Source: Anadara kagoshimensis (taxonomy: Eukaryota > Mollusca > Bivalvia > Arcoida > Arcidae). From it: a stretch of DNA of 64,000 nt. The position numbers were made by a program, and so were the translations under genes. The notes under the pieces were generated by a model, which worked only from the letters and a program-made list of their open reading frames with translations, was not told where the DNA came from and did no database searches. Below, piece by piece: positions 1-9,908 of the stretch (position 1 is the first letter of the stretch; every line of letters starts with the position of its first letter). The stretch is from positions 248,001 through 312,000 of the forward strand of contig CM037869.1 in assembly GCA_021292105.1 (NCBI GenBank), in the 5' to 3' direction.

Positions 1-484
1 ATTATACTGTTATAAATAATAAATAAACGATTATATTAATGACTGTGCCGTAAATAGTAATTGGTTGTTTATGATCAAAGGGAGGTAATTCAAATCATAT
101 TATAACTCTGGGCTTGGCTTGAGTTACTAGTTTCTTCCACCTTCCTATGTTATAGATAAAGATTTCTGCTTTCTCATACATTTGACCAAAGGATTTAACC
201 ATTTCATCGGTGCTAGATTTCCCTATCTCGCCCTTGTTGCGACAGATCACATGAACAATCTCCCACATTAATTGGATCTCTCTGACTGTTAAATTTGTTT
301 CTATGAAAAAATTGAGGGCATTCTGGATGAGACATGTCACTTACGGACACTAAAATGATGATGTCATAATCATTTTACACAAGAACATCAAAAATGACAT
401 CATTTTCAAAAGGCACAGATGGTGACATAAAAAACTGAACATATGATGCAAATATGTTTTTAGATTGCAAATGTGTGAGAAAAA
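1..484. other. AT-rich stretch without a recognisable gene
   Basis: Short open frames are present on both strands, but none resembles a known protein and none has coding-like composition. I see nothing here that I can name. Confidence 0.5.
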
Positions 485-635
485 GAATCCTACACCAGTT
501 ACAGTGTAAGACAGAGATATCTCAAACTCTGGGGAAAAAGCCGGGAATAGCACTCACTAAAGCTCGTTTTGGACAGAAAAATATTCATACACATTTGAGA
601 TATCTCTGTCTTACACTGTTACCAGTGTAAGATTC
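485..635. repeat. Imperfect palindrome, 42-bp arms
   Basis: Positions 485-526 pair with 594-635 in inverted orientation with few mismatches. Both arms contain CAGTGTAAGACAGAGATATC or its complement, and a 67-bp spacer separates them. It is probably an old fold-back MITE. Its right arm ends exactly where the next element's TA begins. Confidence 0.75.
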
Positions 636-793
636 TACTGTAGGAACCACTGTGACTGTGACAGTGAAATTCTCTTTATATCCATAGAAAATCAAATAAA
701 ATTTGAATAAAGATTGATATTTTTCAAATTAATTTGATTTTCTATGGATATAAAGAGAATTTCACTGTCACAGTCACAGTGGTTCCTACAGTA
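636..793. mobile_element. Tc1/mariner-type MITE, near-perfect hairpin
   Basis: A fold-back element with about 60-bp inverted repeats. The left arm starts CTGTAGGAACCACTGTGACT at 638 and its complement ends at 791. A loop of about 34 bp (698-731) separates the arms. Dinucleotide TA flanks both sides (636-637 and 792-793), as expected for Tc1/mariner insertion. There is no coding capacity. The near-identity of the arms suggests a fairly young insertion or continuing gene conversion. The superfamily is inferred only from the TA duplication and the long terminal repeats. Confidence 0.75.
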
Positions 794-1417
794 ATAATCT
801 TCACCCTTTGTGTTTTCTACCACTGTTTATCTTTATCTACATGTTCAGACATGATGTCATTCTGTGGGGACATGACTTTGTCTTACCTCAAAATTTAAAA
901 TGCTTTTTTGCGTTTCAAATGTTTATTCTGGGAGATAAGAATAAATAACTTTGTTTTCTAACTATATGTAGAAACCAAAATCAGGTACATTTTATTTGAT
1001 TAAAATATTTATTTTTATGTAAATATGTTAAATAACAAACAAAGATTTACAAAGATGGCATCGATGTCTCTGCTACTCATATTTGAAGCCAAAACTTGTC
1101 ATCAGAATGGAAGAAAAAGAATCAATTGTGAGTTTATCTGTGTAGGGTAGGGAAATATCACCCTAGGGATTGATCTCGGCAAGCCACGTCTCTGAGTAAA
1201 ATATTCAACCCTTTGGGTGAGATTGCCCTATTCTACATGGATATTCGTAATAGATTCTATTAATCTGTTCAATTATTTTGTTTATTTTGCTTTATTCAGT
1301 CATTGTACTTGCATTTGAGCAATAATATTTTTAAAGTTAGGAAACTTACTTAAAAACAAGTTATTAAATAGCAAATAATTGAATTTTGTATTTAGAACAG
1401 TAACAATGAAATAATAT
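794..1417. other. Stretch without a recognisable gene
   Basis: AT-rich sequence with no open frame of coding character and no repeat structure that I could see. Confidence 0.45.
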
Positions 1418-1604
1418 GCGTGTGTGTGTCTGTGCTATGTGTGTGTGTGTCTGTTATGTGTGTTTGTGCCATGTGTGTGTCTGTGATGTGTGTCTGTAAT
1501 GTGTGTTTGTGTCTGTAATGTGTGTGTTTGTGCCATGTGTGTGTCTGTCATGTGGGTGTGTGTTTGTGGTCATGTGTGGATGTGTGTTTGTGTGTGTGAA
1601 AACA
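1418..1604. repeat. TG-rich microsatellite
   Basis: An irregular (TG)n tract interrupted by CTGT, ATGTG and TTTGTG. The Cys/Val-rich open frame across it is a by-product of the repeat. Confidence 0.9.
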
Positions 1605-2466
1605 ATGCATGGACTATCTCTTTTACTGTATTGTATGTCAGTAATCTGGTAGCAAAAAAAAACTTAATAAAAGCTAATGCTTGTTACAATATCAATTACT
1701 ACATGTATTATATCATTTATGTTTGATACATACTTGTAAAATTATTCATTATATCCGCCTCTGTCTTTTACAATGTTTATTTGTCATAGGACACACACTT
1801 TAATAAAACAATTGAATTATAAACATATCATGGTTTTTCAAAAATATATATAAACATAGTCTATTATTAATCCGTAACATGACAGGAAGGCGGTGTGTCG
1901 CGTATAAAATTTAGATATGAGTATTGAAGGTCAGTGTCACGGATTGAGTTCAAAGGTAAAATAAGGACATAATGTAAAAATGCAAGTACTGTTATCCTCT
2001 CATGTTTGGTATGGATTTACAACAAGTAATAATGTTTAACATTTAAAACGGGTTTTTGTAATGCATTGCAACTTTCTGCAAAATTGTAGTTATTGTTTCT
2101 TGTATCTTGTATTCCATTTTCTTGTGGGTGTAACTAGTCCCACAGTTTCCAACTGCATAAAATAAATGCTCTGCATGAAATTTTACCTCCTCTTATTATT
2201 TCTGTTTACATTATAGTTATTCACGGGCGTATATTGCCCCGCTCAGTGGTGCTCTTGTTGGAATTACTATGTTACTAGCAAGGTTCCACATTATGTTCAT
2301 ACATTTACAATTTTGTTATCGGTGTGTTACCACATCTATCAATTAGATAAACACCACCAAATCATATGATTAAAATAAACATTGATCAAAAATAGTAAAT
2401 TTCCATCTAATTAAGTTTTTCTCTTTTTTTCAATACCACACTAATGTGATCAAAAACATACTAATC
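1605..2466. other. Stretch without a recognisable gene
   Basis: AT-rich non-coding sequence with no element ends or RNA genes that I could identify. Confidence 0.45.
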
Positions 2467-2576
2467 CATGTCCGAATCACAATCCAGAAGCAAAGTAAAA
2501 ATTTTGGAACTTTCAAGTTAGGTTAGACACGTGAACTTCTACCAGGGAAGTGAGGCCGGGTGCTCCGGAAGAGTAA
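2467..2576 (-). repeat. Terminal fragment of the YIDD-RT-associated repeat family
   Basis: About 110 bp running from CATACTAATCCATGTCCGAA to GAGGCCGGGTGCTCCGGAAG. It matches, in inverted orientation, the tail that follows the reverse-transcriptase fragment at 54558-54684. Related copies lie at 8051-8160, 8750-8885, 42672-42775 and 57970-58118. I read it as the 3' end of a retroelement because at 54.2-54.7 kb it follows a reverse-transcriptase C-terminus. Confidence 0.7.
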
Positions 2577-3072
2577 GACCTAAAACTTATCAACAATACT
2601 GTGATGACGGAGTCATGAAATTTCATCTAAAGCACCTTTTGACCACCAGATTATGGAATGCATAAATTCAGTGAGATTATATTCTGACAATTTTATGTTC
2701 CTTTCTCCTAGAATATGGTAATTTTCAACACAGGGAACAGTTTCATCAGGAATCTTAAAATATTACCCTTGAATGAAACCTTATATTATTTTATACTAAG
2801 GGGGGTAACTCTTACAGATAACTAATTTTAATAACTAGTTTTAAAAGTAGAAGAACATGTGGTCATATAAAGTTCTGTGTCATTTAGACATTTGGTTGCC
2901 GACTGTCCAGATAGCTTGAAAATGTTGCAAAAGTAAACATTACAGAAGAAGATGAACAAGATGAACATTTTGTATTGTTTACTGGATATCATAAGAAGAT
3001 GTCAGTCGTTTAGGTAAAGATGCTCAAAATTGTGCTGTAATAGATAGACAGTGCATGTAGTAGTACAGTCTG

Positions 3073-3171
3073 TGGTAAAACCTAGCTAAACAATTATATA
3101 GAGTCACTAGATGAAAATGACACGTGGTAAAACCTGGCTAAACAATTATATTGAGTCACTAGATGGAAATG
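3073..3171. repeat. Two-copy tandem duplication, 52-bp unit
   Basis: GGTAAAACCTRGCTAAACAA recurs with a 52-bp period. The duplication lies at the left edge of the LTR-element fossil. Confidence 0.8.
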
Positions 3172-4600
3172 ATAGAGAAAAGCTAAAGTATCAAGCAAGT
3201 AACCGGGTATTTGGTGGAGGAACTAGATTGAAGTCAAATGGTGAATACTGTTTACCAGCGCATATTGCTGGAAAGGATGTGACCATCAAAACTGATGTTG
3301 TAGAATCAGATATACCTCTCCCAAGCCTTGAAGGACTGTCATGAAAAAGGCGAGTGTACAAATGGATCTGGAAAATGATACAACACCCATAATGGGAAGA
3401 GAGATAGCATTAAGTTTAACTACTTTAGGTCATTGTTGCATCCCAATAGACAAAATTGAGAGAATATCTGTAGAAGATGTATATGCAGTGAGGTTAGAAG
3501 GACAGTCCTGCAAAACTGCATCACACTCTGTTAAAGCTTCACCGCAAATTTGCTCATCTACCTAAAAAGGGCTAATAAGTTTACTAAAAGATGCTGCTAT
3601 CTGGAAAAATGAATATGATGAAACTCTATCTGAGATTGAAGATAAGTGTAAACTGTGTAAAATTTATGCAAAAACCCTCCAAATCCGGTTATGTCCCTTC
3701 CTATGGTCTCTGAATTCAATGAGAAAGTTGCAATTGATCTGAAATATTTGAATGAAAAATAAATATTACACATGATTGATATGTGGTCAAGATTCACCAT
3801 ATCGATATTTATAAAAAGAAAAACGGTCACGTGATATAATTGATACAATGATGAAGCAATGGATCAAGCTCCAAAACAGCGCCCACTTCCTAGCTCCGTA
3901 TGTCTGCAGCGGTCATAAAAGAGATACGAATGTTGGGCGCTGTTCGGAGCTTGACAATGGATAGATATCAATGGAGCTATCGGGGCCATTGTGACTGATA
4001 AAGAAGGAGAATTTATTTCTGGTGAAATGAGAGAAATTGCGTCATTGTAAATATAAGATGTGTGAGTATGTACCGCGGCAGGTATGAGCCCATTTAAGAA
4101 TGGTCTATGTGGGAGTGTTCATGTTATTACTGACATGATGTTAACGAAGTAGAGTAGCACTGACAACCAGGTTTTAATGAGTTGGGCAAATATGGCTCGT
4201 AATTCACTTCAGATGTGAATAGTTTTCTGTAGTCATCAATTAGTATTTGGAACAAACCCTTACTAAGTATTTACCAAGTATTATGAAGGATGCTCTACCA
4301 GCGTTGGATAGAACAACTTACAGTGAAATATTTACTAAGCATCTCAATATGTTACATGTTACAAGAAAATCATTAATCCAGTCAGAATATGATGAGAGAA
4401 TTAGGAGGACACTTAGAAACAAAGTCAGAGTATCGGAGCAAATATTTGAAAATGGAGACAGCATGTTTTTAAACGAAAAGGAACGTTGACTTAGCCCTGG
4501 TAGTTGTTTTCCAAGATGGAAAAGTAGTTTTTGTCAGACATTGGGATGTGTTTGTTTAAGTTTCTCCAAATAGACTCTGTAAAATCAAGGATCTTAATAA
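3080..4600 (+). mobile_element. LTR-retrotransposon pol fossil (protease/integrase region)
   Basis: Several plus-strand open stretches resemble the second half of pol from a metazoan LTR retrotransposon, most like the Ty3/Gypsy group. An upstream segment (about 3110-3565) contains VFGGGTRLKSNGEYCLPAHI. An integrase zinc-binding and core region (about 3560-4080) shows a CKLC pair and DMWSRF. A C-terminal integrase segment (about 4247-4580) contains ERIRRTLRNKVRVSEQIFEN. No LTRs, gag or reverse transcriptase are recognisable on either side. The copy is clearly broken, with roughly half a dozen interruptions, and looks old. A small MITE is inserted at 3864-3954. It abuts an unrelated hAT transposase fragment on the right. 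Family placement is from remembered motifs and is uncertain beyond 'LTR retrotransposon integrase'. Confidence 0.75.
3864..3954. mobile_element. 91-bp MITE inserted in the LTR fossil, with target duplication
   Basis: Terminal inverted repeats of about 23 bp: TCAAGCTCC...GCGCCCAC on the left and its near-complement on the right, GTTGGGCGC...GGAGCTTGA. CAATGGA flanks both sides (3857-3863 and 3955-3961), a 7-bp target duplication that extends to 8 bp if the first T is counted. That size fits hAT-like insertion. It has no coding capacity. Because it lies inside the integrase region, it inserted after the LTR element. Confidence 0.8.
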
Positions 4601-4680
4601 TGAACAGGATAGAAAGAAAAGCAACACGGAAGACACTACCACAAATACTGGTGAGACAAACAATCAAGTCTTGACCCAGC

Positions 4681-5864
4681 AATGTAGATGGGGCAAGTGT
4701 GATGGTCGGAAGTAAAAAAGGTGTAGTTACGCAGGTTAAGGTTCTTAATCCTAGTGTTTTGTCAACTTATTGCATTGCTCATAGATTAGCTCTTAGTTGT
4801 GAAGGTGCTGCTGACAAGATTCCATATCTTGTTCAGTTTCAGGAGGTTTTAAATTCGGTCTACAAATATTTTCACAATTCACCAAAAAACCAGGCTAGAT
4901 TGGAATCGATTCAAGCAGTTTTGCAGGTTCATTCTACTAAATTCAAGGAGGTATTTCATACTCGGTGGCTTAGTTTTGAGGTGGCAGTTCATGCTGTTGT
5001 GTTGAATTATCAGGCACCTCTCTCTGTGTTTTTAGAGGAAAGTTTATTCAAGCCTTTGGCTACTTTTAAGTTCTTGTACTGTTGTCACTTTTTATCGGAT
5101 GTACTGAAACAACTTTGTATTTAATGCAAGTTGTTTCAGAAGACTGACATATTTTCGGAGGTAAACCCCATGTTGCATTCAACAGTTTTAATATTGCAGA
5201 GGTTAAAGGATGGCAGGTCAGGATTAGCCCCGAAGGGGTTTCTAGATGTCATTCCGTCCGAGACAGTTGTTGATTCTTCAGGGCTAACTACATTTGAGTT
5301 TGGTGGCCATACCGTCAAGGATAATGTCAAACAGAGGCAGGAGGCTGTATCAGTTTGTCAGCAGTTTGTGTCCAGTGTTACAGTAAATTTGCAGGATAGG
5401 TTTTGTGATACAGGGGACGCTAAGGTTATGACTGCATTGACGGGTATTTTTGACCCTACAATGATTGCTAGTGAAGTTGGAGTCTCACCTGATGACATGG
5501 AAACTATCACTTCATACTTAAAATCAGTGTCAGATAAAGAGTCTGATTTAGGTAATGAAGTGATAGGATTCCATGAATACATCAGAGGAATCAGTTGTTC
5601 CAGGTTTGTTAGTAAAGTTAGGGATGTGGCTCAGGTTGCAATTAAATAAACAGCTATCCAGTTGTTGGCATGTTGGCTAAACGTCTACTGGTTCTACCTG
5701 TATCCACAGTTGATTGTGAGAGAGGATTCTCCAAACAGAATTTAATAAAGACCGACCTAAGAAATAGTTTAAATATAAAGTCGCTGGAAAACTTGATGAG
5801 GATAGCTATAGAAGGACCACCATCAAGTACCGACTTCAATTTTGAAAAGGCATTTGATATATAG
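4681..5864 (+). pseudogene. hAT-family transposase, N-terminally truncated
   Basis: Cut-and-paste DNA transposase of the hAT superfamily, of the kind related to C17orf113/ZNF862-like proteins. The reading begins inside the RNase-H-like core at DGASVMVGSKKG and continues through CIAHRLALSC and TRWLSFE in one frame to 5646. It ends with the hAT dimerisation motif PVSTVDCERGFS (5670-5864). The zinc finger and first catalytic region are missing on the left, where the sequence joins the LTR fossil. One in-frame TAA (5122-5124) and one frame change near 5645 interrupt it, so it cannot make a full transposase. I found no terminal inverted repeats or target duplication. The superfamily call is secure; the exact clade is not. 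Confidence 0.85.
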
Positions 5865-6723
5865 GCTTTCAAGAAACCAAGGCGTATTCTACATAGTTTA
5901 GTGCTGCTTGTTAAATAAATTCATTAGATTATTCATATTACATCAGCTGGATCTGTATATTTGGAACTATTAGTGACTGTTATTGTTTAGTGTTTAAACA
6001 TTAGTGACTCATGATTAAATTAATCATATTCTGTTTAGTATTGGATCTTATAGTATGATGCAAGTTTCAAAAGGAAAAGATACTCATTGCTTTACAATAG
6101 TGGAACTGCACATCAAAAAAGATATTTGCATCTTAATGTTAGTGTGTATGTGATTTACATGTGGATATTTTGTCTTATTTCTTTATAAATAACAAAATAC
6201 ATTTTCATGTGTCATGTTTTATTTTAGAGAAGCCCATTTTTTAAAAGCATGGTTAGCGCAAGCATGAATTCCTTAACCTAACCTTGCTTAGAAAACCAGG
6301 CTATATTACTTCATTTCAGGAAAAGACACTCAAGTGATTTACAATATTGGAACTGCACAGTTGTATGCTAAAGTTCATCTAATCAGAAGTACCTGAAATA
6401 AAATGTACAAACAGCTCAAATGCTTGGAAAATGCAGTATTTTACACCATGATTTAAAAAAATTTCCGGGGGAGCATGTCCCTGGACACCCCTAGATTGTT
6501 CCCTCACTGCGCTCGGTCACATTTGCGACACAAAATTTTGACCCAGTGTGAGCCCTCGGAATGATTTGTTGTCACGTGGATGATATTTTGCATGTAGGTA
6601 ATAATGATTTTGAGACTATCAGAACAATTAAAGCAGAGATTTTTAGCAGGTAGAGTAAAGGAAAAGAATATTTTGGTATTTAGAATTTAATATTATAGAA
6701 AATAGTAACAGGGTAACTGTGGA
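5865..6723. other. hAT 3' flank with an internal duplication and a GC patch
   Basis: No gene is seen. A block of about 40 bp (AGGAAAAGA.ACTCA...TTTACAATA.TGGAACTGCAC) occurs near 6072 and again near 6318. A short GC-rich patch around 6465-6545 (GGGGGAGCATGTCCCTGGAC) resembles sequence I associate with 3' parts of transposon genes. It may be the untranslated remainder of the hAT copy. Confidence 0.4.
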
Positions 6724-8160
6724 TTCCATTTCATTACACATGGTAATGAGGGGTCACGTGAGATGACGCATGTGTGTCCAGTTCAGTACGCTAGTGTCCA
6801 TTAAATGATAAAGATGTGTTTCGATAGTTAAGAAAAATCTATGAATATACATTTATATACGTTGGGATATACATTTATATACGTTAGGAATCTAGTTGTT
6901 TATATTGTTTCATGTTTTATAACATTTAGTTTATCACTAGGAATTAATTTAAAATACATGTAGTGACATTTCGAACATTTACCCGCTGGAAGTTAACAAA
7001 GTGCAATCACTTTTCCAGTTTGGGTACATAAAGTACAGGACCCAAGTGTCGAAAGTGCAATATAATCATATATCGGATTAAAACTACCAGTGAGATATAA
7101 TTATGTCGTCACACAATGAATGTGACAACATATTTGAAAAAATGAACACTGTGCCGCAAACGGCAAACAATGCATGTGTCGATGAGAGCGACCATGTTGA
7201 CAAGATGGATGTGAATGATTCGGCACAACCTGGTCCATCAGGTGAAGACACACCACGTTAACACAAGATATGTTGCAACTTATTTTACAAACGCAGAAGC
7301 AGCTGGCACAGACAATGCAAACTTTAAATAAGGTGGGTGCAAAACTGTGGATCAATCCCAATATGTTGAAAAACATTAAACATAATATAGATATAGCTCT
7401 TGTTTATTCAACCAAATATAGCTTCTGTATTATGTACCTGCAACCATGACCATCAGGAGCTATTTAGAATTTTGTCGATACATATCATGATACATCAATC
7501 TTATTGGAAGCAAAAACACTTCAGAAATGGGTTCAAAGGTCAAGGTCAAAACACTTCAGAAATGGGTTCAAAGGTCAAGGTCACAGATACAACCGAATAA
7601 TGAAATGGTAAATTATCTTAAAAACTAGAAACTTTTTATATAGGCATGTAATCTAAAATATTGTAAGGTCAAGGTCACAAATACAATGGAATATTTAAAT
7701 GGTTAATTAACTAAAAACATTCACTTTTTGTATACTAGAATATTGTAGGTATTGGTCTAACGGTCATTTTGATATGTGAATGAAGGTTATGTTCAAAGGT
7801 CAAGGTCACAGATGCAAATGAGTACTGAAATGGTTAATTATATTGAAAACTATAAATATTTTGTATTGGCACGTATATTAGAACTGTAGGTATTCACTTT
7901 ACAGTCATTTTGATAAATTTATGTAGGTCATAGGTTGAGAGGTCATAGGTTGAAAGGTCAAGGTCACAGATACAAACGAATACTGAAATAGTATATTATC
8001 TCACAAACTATAACAATTTATTATTAATTAGCAAACTATTTTTGTATATTGGAGCACCTGGTCTCCTTTCCCTGGTGGAAGATCACGTGTTTAAACTTTT
8101 TCAGCTTAAAAGTTTTAACTTTGCTTTAGGGTTGTGGTTTGGTATGTTTGTTTTGGTTTA
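6724..8160 (+). mobile_element. Short retroelement derivative, copy 1, with satellite insert
   Basis: The left part (6724-7390) carries GGTCACGTGAGATG and GCTAGTGTCCATT followed by a short ORF beginning MSSHNECDNIFEKMN at about 7103. A Gln-rich stretch (TQKQLAQTMQ) follows in another frame. The right end (8051-8160) is the CCCTGGTGGAAG...TTTGCTT tail family. Between them, 7395-8045 is a run of the bivalve 145-bp repeat type. The next element (8229-8885) has the same left and right parts without that run. I infer one element with an insertion, lying next to a sister copy. The ORF product is unknown; it could be the N-terminal protein of a retroelement. Confidence 0.6.
7395..8045 (+). repeat. 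Degenerate 145-bp satellite-like repeats
   Basis: About four diverged units containing AAGGTCAAGGTCACAGATRC, then TGGTTAATTATCT, ACTTTTTGTAT and TGTAGGTATTG. They are the same family as the regular arrays at 25.7-26.8 and 47.7-49.1 kb, but without the bookend termini. Confidence 0.8.
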
Positions 8161-8228
8161 AATAACGAGAGTAATTAATAAAAGGTCTCGCAGTACAAAC
8201 TAGTTCAATGAAAGATAATTTAGTATTC

Positions 8229-8885
8229 CATTTTAATATACATGGTAACATGGGGTCACGTGAGATGGCAGTTCAGTTCGATATGCTAGTGTCCATTGAA
8301 TGAAGAAGTCGTTTTACGATAGGTAATAAAATTATTTGGATTTTTAACGGATTTAGGAATTTTCTAGCCACATTTCATACATACAAGATAAAAATGTTGA
8401 TCTGTCTTATATGTTACAATTTAAATGCATAGCACAGAAAATGTCGACAGTCAACGAGAGTGATAATATATTTGATAAAATAAATTATACACCACAATTG
8501 GCAAACAAAAATGCAGCTGACGGCTCAATTGTGAAAATTTACAACCTGTTCCTTGCCTATCACGAGATGGATTATCATCTGAGAAAATGTTGCAATTATT
8601 ATTAAAAACTGGCACAGACATTACACGACATTAAGGTAAGTGATAGTTGTAGTAAAACAGTTAATACGACAACACCAGAAAAACGACCATGTGAGAAAAA
8701 TTAACTGTAACATGTAAGTAAAAAGTTGCGCGAATTGAAACAGGAAGTGCTTACTCTTGTAAAGCACCGGCCTTATTTCCCTGGTAGAAGTTCTTGTGTC
8801 TAACCTAACTTGTCAGTTTCAAAGTTTTTATTTTGCTTCTGGATTATGATTTGAACATGGATTAGTATGTTTGTTTCTAATTTTA
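8229..8885 (+). mobile_element. Short retroelement derivative, copy 2
   Basis: Same architecture as the preceding element, but compact. The left part carries GGTCACGTGAGATGGCAG and GCTAGTGTCCATT, then an ORF (real start probably at 8441) beginning MSTVNESDNIFDKINYTPQ. That ORF is clearly homologous to MSSHNECDNIFEKMNTVPQ in copy 1. It runs almost directly into the tail family (8750-8885). The long coding region expected of an autonomous parent is absent, so this is probably an internally deleted, non-autonomous form. The parent would be the YIDD-type reverse-transcriptase element whose tail occurs at 54.5 kb; this link is an inference from the shared tail. Confidence 0.6.
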
Positions 8886-9051
8886 CCTAAACAACGTGAG
8901 ATTGAGACGAGACGTGGCTTATCAGTGCTGAGAAGCCACTTCATTGTGTCAGACAATTTTTGCTTACAATTTTTTTGGGACTTTAATTCTTTGGATTTTT
9001 ACGTATTCAGTGACATTATTAAATATGGGAATATTTTCTACCGTATTTAAT

Positions 9052-9241
9052 GTTTAGTGTTAGTAATATTTTCCATGCCTTACATAGTAGTGTTTTGATG
9101 GCGACCAAATCTCGGAAGGCCTCTAGTCTATTGTAACATCAACATAGTTTAGTGTTAGTAATAATTTCCATGCCTTACATAGTAGTGTTTTGATGGCGAC
9201 CAAATCTCGGAAGGCCTCAAGTCTATTGTAACAACAACATC
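9052..9241. repeat. Two-copy tandem duplication, 95-bp unit
   Basis: The block GTTTAGTGTTAGTAATAWTT...CTCGGAAGGCCTC.AGTCTATTGT is repeated head-to-tail with very few differences, which implies a recent duplication. Confidence 0.9.
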
Positions 9242-9630
9242 AAGGTTATGGCTTCATCTTCCAATGCAGGTCAACGTAGCTCTGCCCATTGGAATATTAC
9301 GGTTACGGTATTTACCGACCTCTTCCGTGTAGTGTTTGCGTGAAGGTGCGCTTTTAATGCGTAGGAGATAAAGACAGAATCAAGAAAGTGTTTAACAACT
9401 GGGCATGCGTAGTCTGTGATGAGAGACCATGCTGGCAAATAAACGTAGCTAACTTGACTGACGGTTGTTGTTTTATGAGCTTATATGTCTCCCGTCCCCG
9501 AGACAACACTACATTCCGCACTCCTTGTACACTCCACTACGAACCCGTTAAATCTCACGATTTACTAAACTTATAAACTGAATATTTGGTCAGAATGTGT
9601 AAATATGTTATATTTTTAATATGTATACTT
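9242..9630. other. Stretch without a recognisable gene
   Basis: A 62-codon open frame (9388-9576) has four cysteines but resembles nothing I know and has no context supporting it. Confidence 0.4.
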
Positions 9631-9770
9631 TAGGGGTGTAACGATACGACAAAGCTAAATTTCGATATACTGTAATACGGGATAAGTATATTGCAATAAG
9701 TATCACGATGTATTGTTTTCAACTAATTCTGATAAAATATGAGCTTATATTTCGTCCGGGAGAATACATA
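9631..9770 (+). mobile_element. Left end of a TAGGGGTGT-type MITE
   Basis: Begins TAGGGGTGTAACGATAC and shares GTATATTGCAATA.GTA with the complete MITE at 30860-31235. The right end is not found nearby, so this copy is truncated. Confidence 0.55.
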
Positions 9771-9908
9771 TATGACACAGCAAAAACCTACTTTCAGATG
9801 CTTCCGTTCTATTAATGAAAAACTTATTTATCCAAACAGTCACCAAAAAGTCGAGAAAGACTCCACAATCTGACAGATTCTGTCATGTGTTTTAAGTTTG
9901 TTTACATC

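Noticed and set aside
1490-1726. Cys/Val-rich open frame
   Set aside because: It is produced by the TG microsatellite and has no other coding feature.
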